DNA of 64,000 nt, taken from assembly GCF_004355185.1 (NCBI RefSeq), contig NZ_CP037922.1:1612001-1676000 (forward strand). Direction: 5' to 3'. Source of the DNA: Hymenobacter radiodurans (GTDB taxonomy: Bacteria; Bacteroidota; Bacteroidia; Cytophagales; Hymenobacteraceae). Made by a program: the position numbers and the translations under genes. Numbering within the stretch: position 1 is the stretch's first letter; each line of letters opens with the position of its first letter. The notes under the pieces are model-generated. The model was not told where the DNA came from and did not search any database. It worked only from the letters and a program-made list of their open reading frames with translations. Shown here piece after piece: positions 47,353-54,434 of this stretch.

Positions 47353-48873
47353 ATGCGCTTCAACCTTACTCTTCGCAAAGCTACTACTACCAACCACGAG
47401 GGCGCTGCGGCCTTCGCTCTCACTCCCCAGTTGGAGTTGTACGCCGCCGTAGCCACTGCCGCCCTCAGCGACCAGTTCTACGAAACCGCCGACACCCGCT
47501 TGCTCCGCTTGCGCGAGTTGGTGGCCCGCAACGACCCCGAGTTTGTGGCCCGCTTGGCGGTATATGCCCGCGAGCAGCTGTACTTGCGCACCGTACCCTT
47601 GGTGCTCACCGTGGAGCTGGCCCGCCTGCACCGCGGCGACAACCTGGTAAGCCGCTTGGTGGCCCGAGTGGTACAGCGCGCCGACGAAATCACGGAGTTG
47701 CTGGCCTTCTACGCCCAAGCCAACGAGCGCGACGGGGTGAAAACCCTCAACCGCCTCTCCAAGCAGCTCCAGAAAGGGTTAGCCCTGGCCTTCAACCGCT
47801 TCGACGGCTACCAGCTGGCCAAGTACGACCGCGCCGGTCGGGTGCGCCTCCGCGACGCATTGTTTCTGGTGCACCCCACGCCCCGAAATGCGGAGCAGCA
47901 AGTCTTGTTCGACCAGCTCGTGCAGGGTACGCTGCCCACGCCTTACACTTGGGAAACCGAGTTGTCGGCCTTGGGGCAGCAGCGCTTTGCTTCGGCATCG
48001 GAGCGTAAGGATGCCTTCTGCTCGGCTTGGGAAACGTTAGTTGGAAGTGGCAAGTTGGGCTATATGGCCTTGCTGCGCAACCTGCGCAACATCCTAGAAG
48101 CCGACGTGTCGGCGGAGGTGGTGGAGCAGGTGTGTGCCCGCCTTACCGACCAAGTGGCGGTGGCGCGCTCCAAGCAGTTGCCCTTCCGCTTCCTGGCCGC
48201 CTACCGCGAGGTCCTGACCGTACAGTCGGGCTACGTGGCGGTGGTGTTGGAAGCGCTGGAAACGGCTATTGCCCACAGCGCGGCCAACCTGCGCGGCTTC
48301 GACGCCGGTACCCGCGTACTGGTGGCCTGCGACGTGTCGGGCTCGATGCAGCAACCCATATCAGCGCGCAGCAAAGTGTTGCTCTACGACGTGGGCCTGG
48401 TGCTCGCCATGTTGTTGCAGAGCCGTTGCAGCCATGTAACCACCGGCATGTTCGGTGATACGTGGAAGCGCATCAGCCTGCCCCGCGGCCGGGTGTTGCA
48501 AAACGTGCAGGAGTTCTACCGCCGCGAAGGCGAGGTAGGCTACAGCACCAACGGCTACTTGGTTGTCCAAGACTTGGTGCAGCGCCGCGAAGTGGTGGAC
48601 AAGGTGATGCTTTTTACCGACGCCCAACTCTGGAACAGCACCGGTGACGGTAACACGCTGGCCCGAGCCTGGAGCGACTACCGCCGCACCGTAGCACCCA
48701 ACGCTCGTCTGTACCTGTTCGACTTGGCTGGCCACGGCACAACTCCCCTGGAGGTGCGCGCCGACCACGGCGTCGCCCTGATTGCGGGTTGGTCGGATAA
48801 GGTGTTCGACGTGCTGCAAGCCCTGGAAAACGGCGAGTCGGCCCTGGCTGAAATAGAGAAAATTGATTTGTAA
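47353..48873 (+). CDS. rsr: TROVE domain protein (bacterial Ro60 orthologue, Rsr)
   Basis: 506 residues. Residues 1-300 form the helical TROVE (HEAT-like) ring (RLRELVARNDPEFVARLAVY, VYAREQLYLRTVPLVLTVEL). The C-terminal von Willebrand A domain has the MIDAS motif DVSGSMQQP near residue 327, STNGY and FTDAQLWNS. Ro60 binds misfolded RNAs and Y RNAs, and in bacteria a Y RNA can tether it to PNPase. Here it is followed immediately by an array of Y-RNA-like genes and two RtcB ligase genes, the expected genomic neighbourhood. It follows the PcfJ gene by 67 bases, with a C6 motif copy between them. Confidence 0.92.
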   Translation: MRFNLTLRKATTTNHEGAAAFALTPQLELYAAVATAALSDQFYETADTRLLRLRELVARNDPEFVARLAVYAREQLYLRTVPLVLTVELARLHRGDNLVSRLVARVVQRADEITELLAFYAQANERDGVKTLNRLSKQLQKGLALAFNRFDGYQLAKYDRAGRVRLRDALFLVHPTPRNAEQQVLFDQLVQGTLPTPYTWETELSALGQQRFASASERKDAFCSAWETLVGSGKLGYMALLRNLRNILEADVSAEVVEQVCARLTDQVAVARSKQLPFRFLAAYREVLTVQSGYVAVVLEALETAIAHSAANLRGFDAGTRVLVACDVSGSMQQPISARSKVLLYDVGLVLAMLLQSRCSHVTTGMFGDTWKRISLPRGRVLQNVQEFYRREGEVGYSTNGYLVVQDLVQRREVVDKVMLFTDAQLWNSTGDGNTLARAWSDYRRTVAPNARLYLFDLAGHGTTPLEVRADHGVALIAGWSDKVFDVLQALENGESALAEIEKIDL

Positions 48874-48884
48874 ACCTGAGTACC

Positions 48885-49019
48885 GAGAGGGGAGAAGTGC
48901 GCTGGCCACGGCCACAAAGTGCACGCTTGAAATCTCCCTTCTCACTCTCAGATCAACCCTTAAACCCAACAGTCGGGGGCCTAAATGCACAGCCAAACGG
49001 GCTGGGCCTGCTCCCGACT
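48885..49019 (+). ncRNA. Structured region between the TROVE gene and the Y RNA array
   Basis: Two hairpins follow the TROVE stop. The first, 48885-48949, pairs GAGAG and GAGAAG with CTTCTC and CTCTC and encloses an inner GTGC/GCAC and TGGCC/GGCCA stem. The second, 48971-49019, pairs AGTCGGG with CCCGACT. Neither carries the conserved internal-loop sequences of the five Y RNAs, so I cannot say whether this is an extra RNA gene or a transcript 3' end. Confidence 0.4.
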
Positions 49020-49030
49020 ATTTGGAAACC

Positions 49031-49173
49031 AACCTATAGGCAAGGTGCCGTAGATGGGCGTTACTTCGTCGGTGAATCAGGCGGCCTTCGGGCTACCTGT
49101 TAGGGTTCGAATCCCGCTGGGGGCTTTTTGTCGCCCAGACACGCCTACCGCTGTTGCCCTTGCTGCTAGGGTT
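49031..49173 (+). ncRNA. Y RNA-like gene A (class I), with T-arm-like hairpin
   Basis: Outer stem: AACCTA (49031-49036) and GCAAGG (49040-49045) pair with CCTTGC (49158-49163) and TAGGGTT. The internal loop has UGCCGUA on the 5' side (49046-49052) and CUGUUGC on the 3' side (49151-49157). The inner stem TGGGCG (49055-49060) pairs with CGCCCA (49132-49137). The apical part holds a UUCG-closed hairpin (GGCC UUCG GGCT) and a T-arm-like GGG-TTCGAAT-CCC at 49103-49115. No D arm is visible. A motif copy with G5 lies in the apical region, so the RNA could also terminate internally. Confidence 0.6.
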
Positions 49174-49179
49174 GGTTGA

Positions 49180-49330
49180 TATATCCCGCCGGGTGTCGTC
49201 GGGTAGCATTTCTTCGGGTCGCGGGTTCGATTCCTGCCTTTCGCCTACCGCTCCAGGCGGCGAAAGTAGCTCAGTTGGTAGAGCAGAATGGCTTCGGCCG
49301 TGCTTCCCATTTTTTACCCCGTTTGGTATA
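49180..49330 (+). ncRNA. Y RNA-like gene B (class II), with permuted tRNA mimic (YrlA-like)
   Basis: Y stem: CGGGT pairs with ACCCCG (bulged C). The internal loop is GUCGUC (49195-49200) on the 5' side opposite a U-run, and the inner stem GGGTAGCA (49201-49208) pairs with TGCTTCCC (49301-49308). The apical module is a permuted tRNA: T arm GCGGG-TTCGATT-CCTGC (49221-49237), acceptor 3' strand CTTTCGCC (49238-49245), a 13-base loop, acceptor 5' strand GGCGAAAG (49259-49266), then U8-A9 and the D arm GCTC-AGTTGGTA-GAGC (49269-49284). There is no anticodon arm; the Y stem takes its place. This matches the architecture of bacterial YrlA RNAs. Confidence 0.8.
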
Positions 49331-49341
49331 CATAAAAGTAC

Positions 49342-49485
49342 CTCGTTGGGTGCCGTAGCCTAGCCTTACTTCGATTCAGATTCGCCGGGTCGGGGGTTCG
49401 ATTCCCTCTCGTCAGCCTTCGGGCTGGCGGTAGCTCAGTTGGTTAGAGCAGGTCAGTTGGCTGGGCGCCTTGTTGCCCCAATGAG
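49342..49485 (+). ncRNA. Y RNA-like gene C (class I), with UUCG-closed permuted tRNA mimic (YrlA-like)
   Basis: Outer stem CTCGTTGGG (49342-49350) pairs over nine bases with CCCAATGAG (49477-49485). The internal loop is UGCCGUA (49351-49357) opposite a strand ending CUUGUUGC. The inner stem GCCTAGCC (49358-49365) pairs with GGCTGGGC (49459-49466). Apical module: T arm GGGGG-TTCGATT-CCCTC (49392-49408), acceptor 3' strand GTCAGCC (49411-49417), UUCG tetraloop, acceptor 5' strand GGCTGGC (49422-49428), then the D arm GCTC-AGTTGGTTA-GAGC. The acceptor stem ends are thus fused by a tetraloop, as expected for a tRNA mimic that cannot be aminoacylated. Confidence 0.82.
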
Positions 49486-49487
49486 TA

Positions 49488-49581
49488 ACCGAGCCGGAAG
49501 CGGTGTCATCGGGTAGTATTCCTTCGTTCTGAAAATACGCAATCGGACTGCCCACTTTTTTACCCGTTTTCGTGCCTCGGT
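49488..49581 (+). ncRNA. Y RNA-like gene D (class II), short, no tRNA mimic
   Basis: Outer stem: ACCGAG and CGGAAGCGGT (49488-49504) pair with ACCCGTTTTCG and CTCGGT (49562-49581), again with one bulged C, as in RNA B. Internal loop GUCAUC (49505-49510) lies opposite ACUUUUUU. Inner stem GGGTAGT (49511-49517) pairs with ACTGCCC (49547-49553). The apical loop is about 29 bases with the conserved CUUCG but no T or D arm. Confidence 0.7.
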
Positions 49582-49584
49582 AAA

Positions 49585-49705
49585 TTGGCAATTTCATCTA
49601 GTCGGATGCCGTACGTCCGCGTTCCTTCGACCTGTCACGTCGGGTGTTACGCAAGTACCCCACAGACGCGGACGGTCTGTTGCTCCGGCTTTGCCAAACC
49701 TTTTT
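49585..49705 (+). ncRNA. Y RNA-like gene E (class I), ending in an intrinsic terminator
   Basis: Outer stems: TTGGCAA (49585-49591) pairs with TTGCCAA (49691-49697), and GTCGGA (49601-49606) with TCCGGC (49684-49689). Internal loop UGCCGUA (49607-49613) lies opposite GUCUGUUGC (49675-49683). Inner stem CGTCCGCGT (49614-49622) pairs perfectly with ACGCGGACG (49666-49674). The apical loop contains CUUCG and a small GGGT/TACCC hairpin but no tRNA arms. The outer stem runs into five T (49701-49705), so this RNA ends the array. The RtcB start codon is 20 bases further on. Confidence 0.75.
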
Positions 49706-49725
49706 CACTCAATAAAAAAACTCTC

Positions 49726-51126
49726 ATGGCTCAACAATTACGCGGCAACGACCTCCGTCAACTCGGCTTTCCCGAGGGCCGCGCCATCGGTCTCGCGCTA
49801 GCGCAATTGCAGCGCAAGCATCTCAAACGACTCTCGCTTACCGCTCAGCTCACGCTCTTACAGCAAATTCTGACCTCTCCCATGGACTTTGTTACGCACC
49901 TCGATTGGAGCCACGTGGCAGCCGCGTTGCTCCCACCACCTTCGCGCCATATCGAATTGGTGGCGCGCAAACCCTACGCCCTCTATGGGGCCGAACACAT
50001 TGAAGCCGGCGCCCTGCACCAAATGGACACGGCCATGAAATTGCCTGTGACGGTAGCGGGTGCCCTCATGCCCGACGCCCACCACGGCTACGGCCTGCCC
50101 ATTGGCGGCGTGCTGGCCACCGACAACGCCGTCATTCCTTACGCCGTGGGCGTAGACATTGGCTGCCGGATGGCGCTATCGGTCTTCAATTTGCCTCCCA
50201 AGCACCTCACCCAGCGGGTGCAGGAGTTGCAAAAACTGCTCTTGGACAACACCCGTTTCGGCAACCGGACTGGCTTTCAGCACGGCAAGAAAATGGGCCA
50301 CGAGGTACTAGACCGGGACGAGTTTCGCGACATTCCGTTTCTGCGCAACAAGCAGGCAACTGCCGCCGAGCAAATCGGGACATCGGGCTCTGGCAACCAC
50401 TTCGTCGAATTCGGCATCGTAGATATCACAGATCCGACGAACGAGATGGGCGTTCCGGTAGGTCAGTATGTGGGTTTGTTGTCGCACTCCGGCTCGCGGG
50501 GCCTGGGCGCGGGCGTGGCCAACCACTACACCAAGTTGGCCATGGAAAACTGCCAGCTGCCCTCTGAAGCCAAGCACTTAGCCTGGCTTTCCCTCGACGG
50601 GGAATTGGGGCAGGAATACTGGGCGGCCATGAACTTGGCGGGCGCGTACGCCTCGGCCTGCCACGAGCACATTCACCAGCGGATGGCGAAAGCCCTGGGC
50701 GAGCGGCCCTTGGCGAAAGTGGAAAACCACCACAACTTCGCCTGGCGTGAAAAGCTAGCCGACAGCCGAGAAGTGATTGTGCACCGCAAGGGCGCCACGC
50801 CCGCCGGCAAAGGCGTGCTCGGCATCATCCCCGGCTCGATGACGGCACCTGGCTTTATCGTGCGCGGCCGGGGCGTGGCTGATTCCCTGGGTTCGGCCTC
50901 GCACGGGGCCGGTCGCCTCATGTCCCGCACGCGGGCCAAGCAGGAGCTAAGCGAGTCGGCGGTGCGCCAGCACCTCACCGACCACGGCGTGGTGCTGCAA
51001 GGCGGCGGCCTCGACGAAGCGCCCATGGCCTACAAGGACATCCACGCCGTGATGCAAAGCCAGCAAGAGCTAGTAGATGTGCTCGGCTCCTTTACACCGA
51101 AAATCGTGCGCATGGACGGTGCGTAG
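49726..51126 (+). CDS. rtcB: RtcB family RNA ligase, copy 1
   Basis: 466 residues from the ATG at 49726; the frame extends upstream into the Y RNA array and is not a real extension. RtcB joins RNA 2',3'-cyclic phosphate or 3'-phosphate ends to 5'-OH ends using GTP and manganese. Family motifs: PDAHHGYGLPIGGV, VDIGCRM (metal Cys, near residue 147), GSGNHFVEFG, SHSGSRG, HHNFAW and SASHGAGR with the guanylylated His near residue 393. It follows the Y RNA array with about 20 bases of spacing, and a motif-based terminator follows. Confidence 0.92.
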   Translation: MAQQLRGNDLRQLGFPEGRAIGLALAQLQRKHLKRLSLTAQLTLLQQILTSPMDFVTHLDWSHVAAALLPPPSRHIELVARKPYALYGAEHIEAGALHQMDTAMKLPVTVAGALMPDAHHGYGLPIGGVLATDNAVIPYAVGVDIGCRMALSVFNLPPKHLTQRVQELQKLLLDNTRFGNRTGFQHGKKMGHEVLDRDEFRDIPFLRNKQATAAEQIGTSGSGNHFVEFGIVDITDPTNEMGVPVGQYVGLLSHSGSRGLGAGVANHYTKLAMENCQLPSEAKHLAWLSLDGELGQEYWAAMNLAGAYASACHEHIHQRMAKALGERPLAKVENHHNFAWREKLADSREVIVHRKGATPAGKGVLGIIPGSMTAPGFIVRGRGVADSLGSASHGAGRLMSRTRAKQELSESAVRQHLTDHGVVLQGGGLDEAPMAYKDIHAVMQSQQELVDVLGSFTPKIVRMDGA

Positions 51127-51133
51127 AGGATGT

Positions 51134-51167
51134 AAAAAGCCCCCGGAATTTTCTGGGGGCTTTTTTT
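51134..51167 (+). terminator. Intrinsic terminator after RtcB copy 1
   Basis: AAAAAGCCCCC pairs with GGGGGCTTTTT with an inner GAA/TTC, followed by T. It separates the two rtcB genes into different transcription units. Confidence 0.85.
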
Positions 51168-51187
51168 ATGTGAGTAAGAAGCAAACA

Positions 51188-51287
51188 GACCGTCATGCCG
51201 AACGGAGTGAAGCATCTCGCTCACGCATTTAGATTAGTAATCTTATGACCGCGAGCGAGATGCTTCATTCCGTTCGGCATGACGGTC
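51188..51287. repeat. REP-like palindromic repeat, copy 4
   Basis: The outer arms extend to GACCGTCATGCCGAACGGAG on the left and its near complement on the right (TTCCGTTCGGCATGACGGTC). The inner part GAAGCATCTCGC/GCGAGATGCTTC is shared with the other copies. It lies between the two rtcB genes. Confidence 0.85.
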
Positions 51288-51387
51288 TTACGAGCATTAC
51301 ATCTTTTCAACCTCCCAATCTAAGCTCAACCATAACCTATAAGCGCCGATCAGCGCTACAACCGAGAACCACCCACCTCTCGGCATT

Positions 51388-52824
51388 ATGGCCAAAGCGA
51401 CCAACAAACTCCACAGCAAGGACCTGCGCCAGATCGGCTTTACCAACGACCAGCACATCAGCCTCGCCCTCGATATTCTCGACCAACGTGAGCTACGCCG
51501 ACTCGATAAGGGCAGCGCGCAAGCCTTGCTACAGGAAATAAAAAACGACCCGTTCAAGTACCTACGCGACGAAAACTGGCGGCCTCTCGCTGAGCAGCTT
51601 GTGCCCCAGCCGTCGCGCGATGTGGCCCTCAATCCAGAAATTAAAGACTACCGCCGCTACGGCGAGGCTTTTATTGAAGATGGCGCCCGCAAGCAAATGG
51701 ACACTGCCATGCAGTTGCCCGTCACAATTGACGGGGCGCTCATGCCTGATGCGCACCAGGGCTACGGCCTGCCCATCGGCGGCGTGTTGGCGGTCGATAA
51801 CGCGGTGATTCCCTACGGTGTGGGAATGGATATAGGTTGCCGCATGGCGCTGTCCATCTTCGACATGCCAGCTAGCTACTTGAACAAGCACAGCCAGGAT
51901 TTGCGCAAGCTGCTGCTGGAGCACACCAAGTTTGGCAACAAAGAAGTGTTCAAGAAACCCTTCACCGACGACCCCATTTTCGAGCGGCCGGAGTTTCGCG
52001 AAATCGGGGTGGTGCGGCAAAAGCGCGATTCGGCAATTTCTCAGATGGGTAGCTCCGGCTCGGGCAACCACTTTGTGGAATTTGGGCTAGTAGATATTAC
52101 CGATCCGAATAATGAAATGGGCGTGCCCATTGGGCAGTACGTCGGCTTACTGTCGCACAGCGGCTCGCGAGGATTAGGAGCAGCCGTGGCCCAGCATTTC
52201 ACCAAAGTAGCCATGGAAAAATGCCCCCTGCCGCCGCAGGCGCGGCATTTGGCGTGGTTGTCTTTGGATTCGCAGGAAGGGCAAGAGTACTGGCGCGCCA
52301 TGAATCTAGCGGGTGACTACGCCTCGGCCTGCCACCACGATATTCACCGCCGACTCAGCAAAGCCTTAGGTAATAAACCGCTGGCCCAAGTAGAAAACCA
52401 CCACAACTTCGCCTGGCGCGAAAAGCTGCCCGATGGCCGTGAAGCCATTGTACACCGCAAGGGAGCCACGCCCGCTGGCAAAGGCGTGCTCGGCGTGATT
52501 CCGGGCTCGATGACCGCGCCCGGCTTCATCGTGCGGGGCCGCGGCGAACGGGACTCGCTCCAATCGGCTTCCCATGGCGCCGGGCGCCGCCTCAGTCGCA
52601 CCCAGGCCAAAGCGCAGATAGGAGAGGGCGACATGCGCCGCCAACTGCGCGACCACGGCATAGAGCTAATCGGCGGCGGCCTCGACGAAGCGCCCGCCGC
52701 CTACAAAGACATCCACCAGGTAATGGCCCACCAGCGCGACTTGGTAGATGTGCTGGGCACGTTCACGCCTAAAGTAGTACGTATGGATGCGGGCGGCGGT
52801 AGAGGGAAAGGGCGAGGGGAGTAG
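51388..52824 (+). CDS. rtcB: RtcB family RNA ligase, copy 2
   Basis: 478 residues, clearly a paralogue of the preceding gene, with the same order of motifs: PDAHQGYGLPIGGV, MDIGCRM, GSSGSGNHFVEFG, SHSGSRG, HHNFAW and SASHGAGR (His near residue 396). It differs by a longer N-terminus, an insert after the GNKEVFKKPF region and a Gly/Arg/Lys-rich C-terminal tail (GGGRGKGRGE) that could bind RNA. It is separated from copy 1 by a terminator and a REP-like repeat, so it may be regulated independently. A G6 motif copy follows the stop. Confidence 0.92.
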   Translation: MAKATNKLHSKDLRQIGFTNDQHISLALDILDQRELRRLDKGSAQALLQEIKNDPFKYLRDENWRPLAEQLVPQPSRDVALNPEIKDYRRYGEAFIEDGARKQMDTAMQLPVTIDGALMPDAHQGYGLPIGGVLAVDNAVIPYGVGMDIGCRMALSIFDMPASYLNKHSQDLRKLLLEHTKFGNKEVFKKPFTDDPIFERPEFREIGVVRQKRDSAISQMGSSGSGNHFVEFGLVDITDPNNEMGVPIGQYVGLLSHSGSRGLGAAVAQHFTKVAMEKCPLPPQARHLAWLSLDSQEGQEYWRAMNLAGDYASACHHDIHRRLSKALGNKPLAQVENHHNFAWREKLPDGREAIVHRKGATPAGKGVLGVIPGSMTAPGFIVRGRGERDSLQSASHGAGRRLSRTQAKAQIGEGDMRRQLRDHGIELIGGGLDEAPAAYKDIHQVMAHQRDLVDVLGTFTPKVVRMDAGGGRGKGRGE

Positions 52825-52891
52825 CTGGGGGGCTTTTTTGAATAGAAAGCCAGTGCGCTATCAGTATTGACGCCGATGGAATATGCTCTCA

Positions 52892-53317
52892 TCAATATGA
52901 TCCGGGCCTCGACCACTTCTTCCTATAGGCGTCTTCTGCCTTTTTCTGTTCGACTTTAAAAATGTCAACCTTATATTTAGCTAGGATGACACTGTCCATG
53001 AATTGGTTATAGCAAATCAAAGTCATTTCATCTTCATCAAGAGAACACCCTAGTGAGCGAACAAGCATACCATACTTCTTCCTTAGCGTATCCGGATCAA
53101 CTGTCGCTCCACCAATGCCCCAAAAGTAATAGCCAATTATACCTCCTTTAATATCGGCCTTAGCTCGGGCTATACCCTTATGGCAAGGTCTTTCTTCCTG
53201 CGTGGCAGTTACTTTAGTCTCCGTAGTCCTGCCAGCTGGAGTGCTTGGATGGTGATCATTACAGGACCACATGAAAGCTATGCTCAAAAGCAGGACTGAA
53301 TTTCTATTAATCAGCAT
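52892..53317 (-). CDS. Hypothetical lipoprotein
   Basis: 141 residues. Signal peptide VLLLSIAFMWSC with a lipobox-like end (MWSC). The body has IKGGIIGYYFWGIGGATVDP and four further Cys, which may form disulphides (RPCHKG, LGCSLDEDEMTLICYN). The C-terminus is charged (VEQKKAEDAYRKKW). AT-richer than its neighbours. No family recognised. Confidence 0.6.
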   Translation of the reverse strand: MLINRNSVLLLSIAFMWSCNDHHPSTPAGRTTETKVTATQEERPCHKGIARAKADIKGGIIGYYFWGIGGATVDPDTLRKKYGMLVRSLGCSLDEDEMTLICYNQFMDSVILAKYKVDIFKVEQKKAEDAYRKKWSRPGSY

Positions 53318-53476
53318 AAGGAGAAAACATTTACCACAAGGTAGGCCTATTCAGCACTCATCAGCTCCTCCGTAGCAACCCCCAACCCAAAAATCGAGTA
53401 CGGCAGAACTTCGCTTTGTGCGGCCAGCTTTGCGCGTAGCCGTATAAGTATCATTTTGCCAAACCTACATACCGCT

Positions 53477-54292
53477 ATGGCTTCAGCTTCTACAAAACGC
53501 TTACACAAGCAAATTGCGCTGGTTACGGGAGGGAGTTCAGGAATTGGAACAGGCGTAGCGGTGGCCCTGGCCGAAGCGGGCGCAACCGTGGTGGTCAACT
53601 ACCATAGTGATGCTGAAGAGGCGGAGCAGGTAGTGGCCCACATCAAGGAAAAAGGCGGCAAGGCCATTGCCATCAAGGCCGATGTGAGCAAGGAAGACCA
53701 GGTGCAGGCGATGTTTCGGCAGACGATTGAGCAGTTTGGAACCCTGCATATTCTGGTGGCCAACTCCGGTATCCAGCAGGATGCAACGCTGGTCAACATG
53801 ACCCTGGAGCAATGGCAGAGGGTTATTGACGTGAACCTAACGGGTCAGTTTCTGTGCGCTCGTGAGGCGGCGCGGGAGTTTATCCGGCGCGGCGTGAAGG
53901 AAGATATATCTAGGGCCGCCGGCAAGATTATCTGCATGAGCTCGGTACACGAAACCATTCCGTGGGCGGGCCACGTCAATTACGCCGCTTCAAAGGGCGG
54001 GCTGATGCTGCTCATGAAAAGTATGGCCCAAGAGCTGGCACCGCACAAAATACGGGTGAACAGCATTGCGCCGGGCGCTATTAAAACGCCCATCAACAAC
54101 GAGGCTTGGGAAACGCCCGAAGCGGCTCGCAAACTGCTGGAGTTGATTCCCTACGGGCGCATTGGGGAGGTGGAGGATATCGGGCGGGTGGCCGCGTGGC
54201 TGGCCTCCGACGAAGCCGATTATGTCCACGGCACCACTATCTACGTGGATGGTGGCATGACCTTGTATCCGGGCTTTGCCGACAACGGGTAG
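53477..54292 (+). CDS. Short-chain dehydrogenase, glucose 1-dehydrogenase-like
   Basis: 271 residues from the ATG at 53477 (a TTG further upstream is less likely). Classical SDR: cofactor motif VTGGSSGIGTGVAVALAEAG, NAG-like VANSGIQQDA, Ser in CMSSVHETIPW, and the catalytic YAASKGG. The length and IPYGRIGEVEDIG region fit the glucose 1-dehydrogenase type. It precedes a large glucosidase gene by 142 bases in the same direction, so a shared sugar role is likely. Confidence 0.88.
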   Translation: MASASTKRLHKQIALVTGGSSGIGTGVAVALAEAGATVVVNYHSDAEEAEQVVAHIKEKGGKAIAIKADVSKEDQVQAMFRQTIEQFGTLHILVANSGIQQDATLVNMTLEQWQRVIDVNLTGQFLCAREAAREFIRRGVKEDISRAAGKIICMSSVHETIPWAGHVNYAASKGGLMLLMKSMAQELAPHKIRVNSIAPGAIKTPINNEAWETPEAARKLLELIPYGRIGEVEDIGRVAAWLASDEADYVHGTTIYVDGGMTLYPGFADNG

Positions 54293-54434
54293 GAAGGTAA
54301 AACGCGGTAGCTGACCGAAAAAGGCCGACATTGTAACCGCCAGGTCCTGCTAAAATGAACCGCTAGAGCTTGCGTTTTGCCATGCCCAACACTACTTTTT
54401 AGCCGGGCAAACAGGCCCGTGCTTCAACACACTT

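Noticed and set aside
49221..49450. Two apparent tRNA genes with GGTTCGATTCC and TAGCTCAGTTGG boxes
   Set aside because: The T arm and acceptor 3' strand come before the D arm, no anticodon arm fits between them and there is no CCA. They fit permuted tRNA mimics within Y RNAs, not tRNAs.
49585..49725. N-terminal extension of RtcB copy 1 back to 49585
   Set aside because: The extension covers Y RNA E and its terminator; the ATG at 49726 matches the family start.
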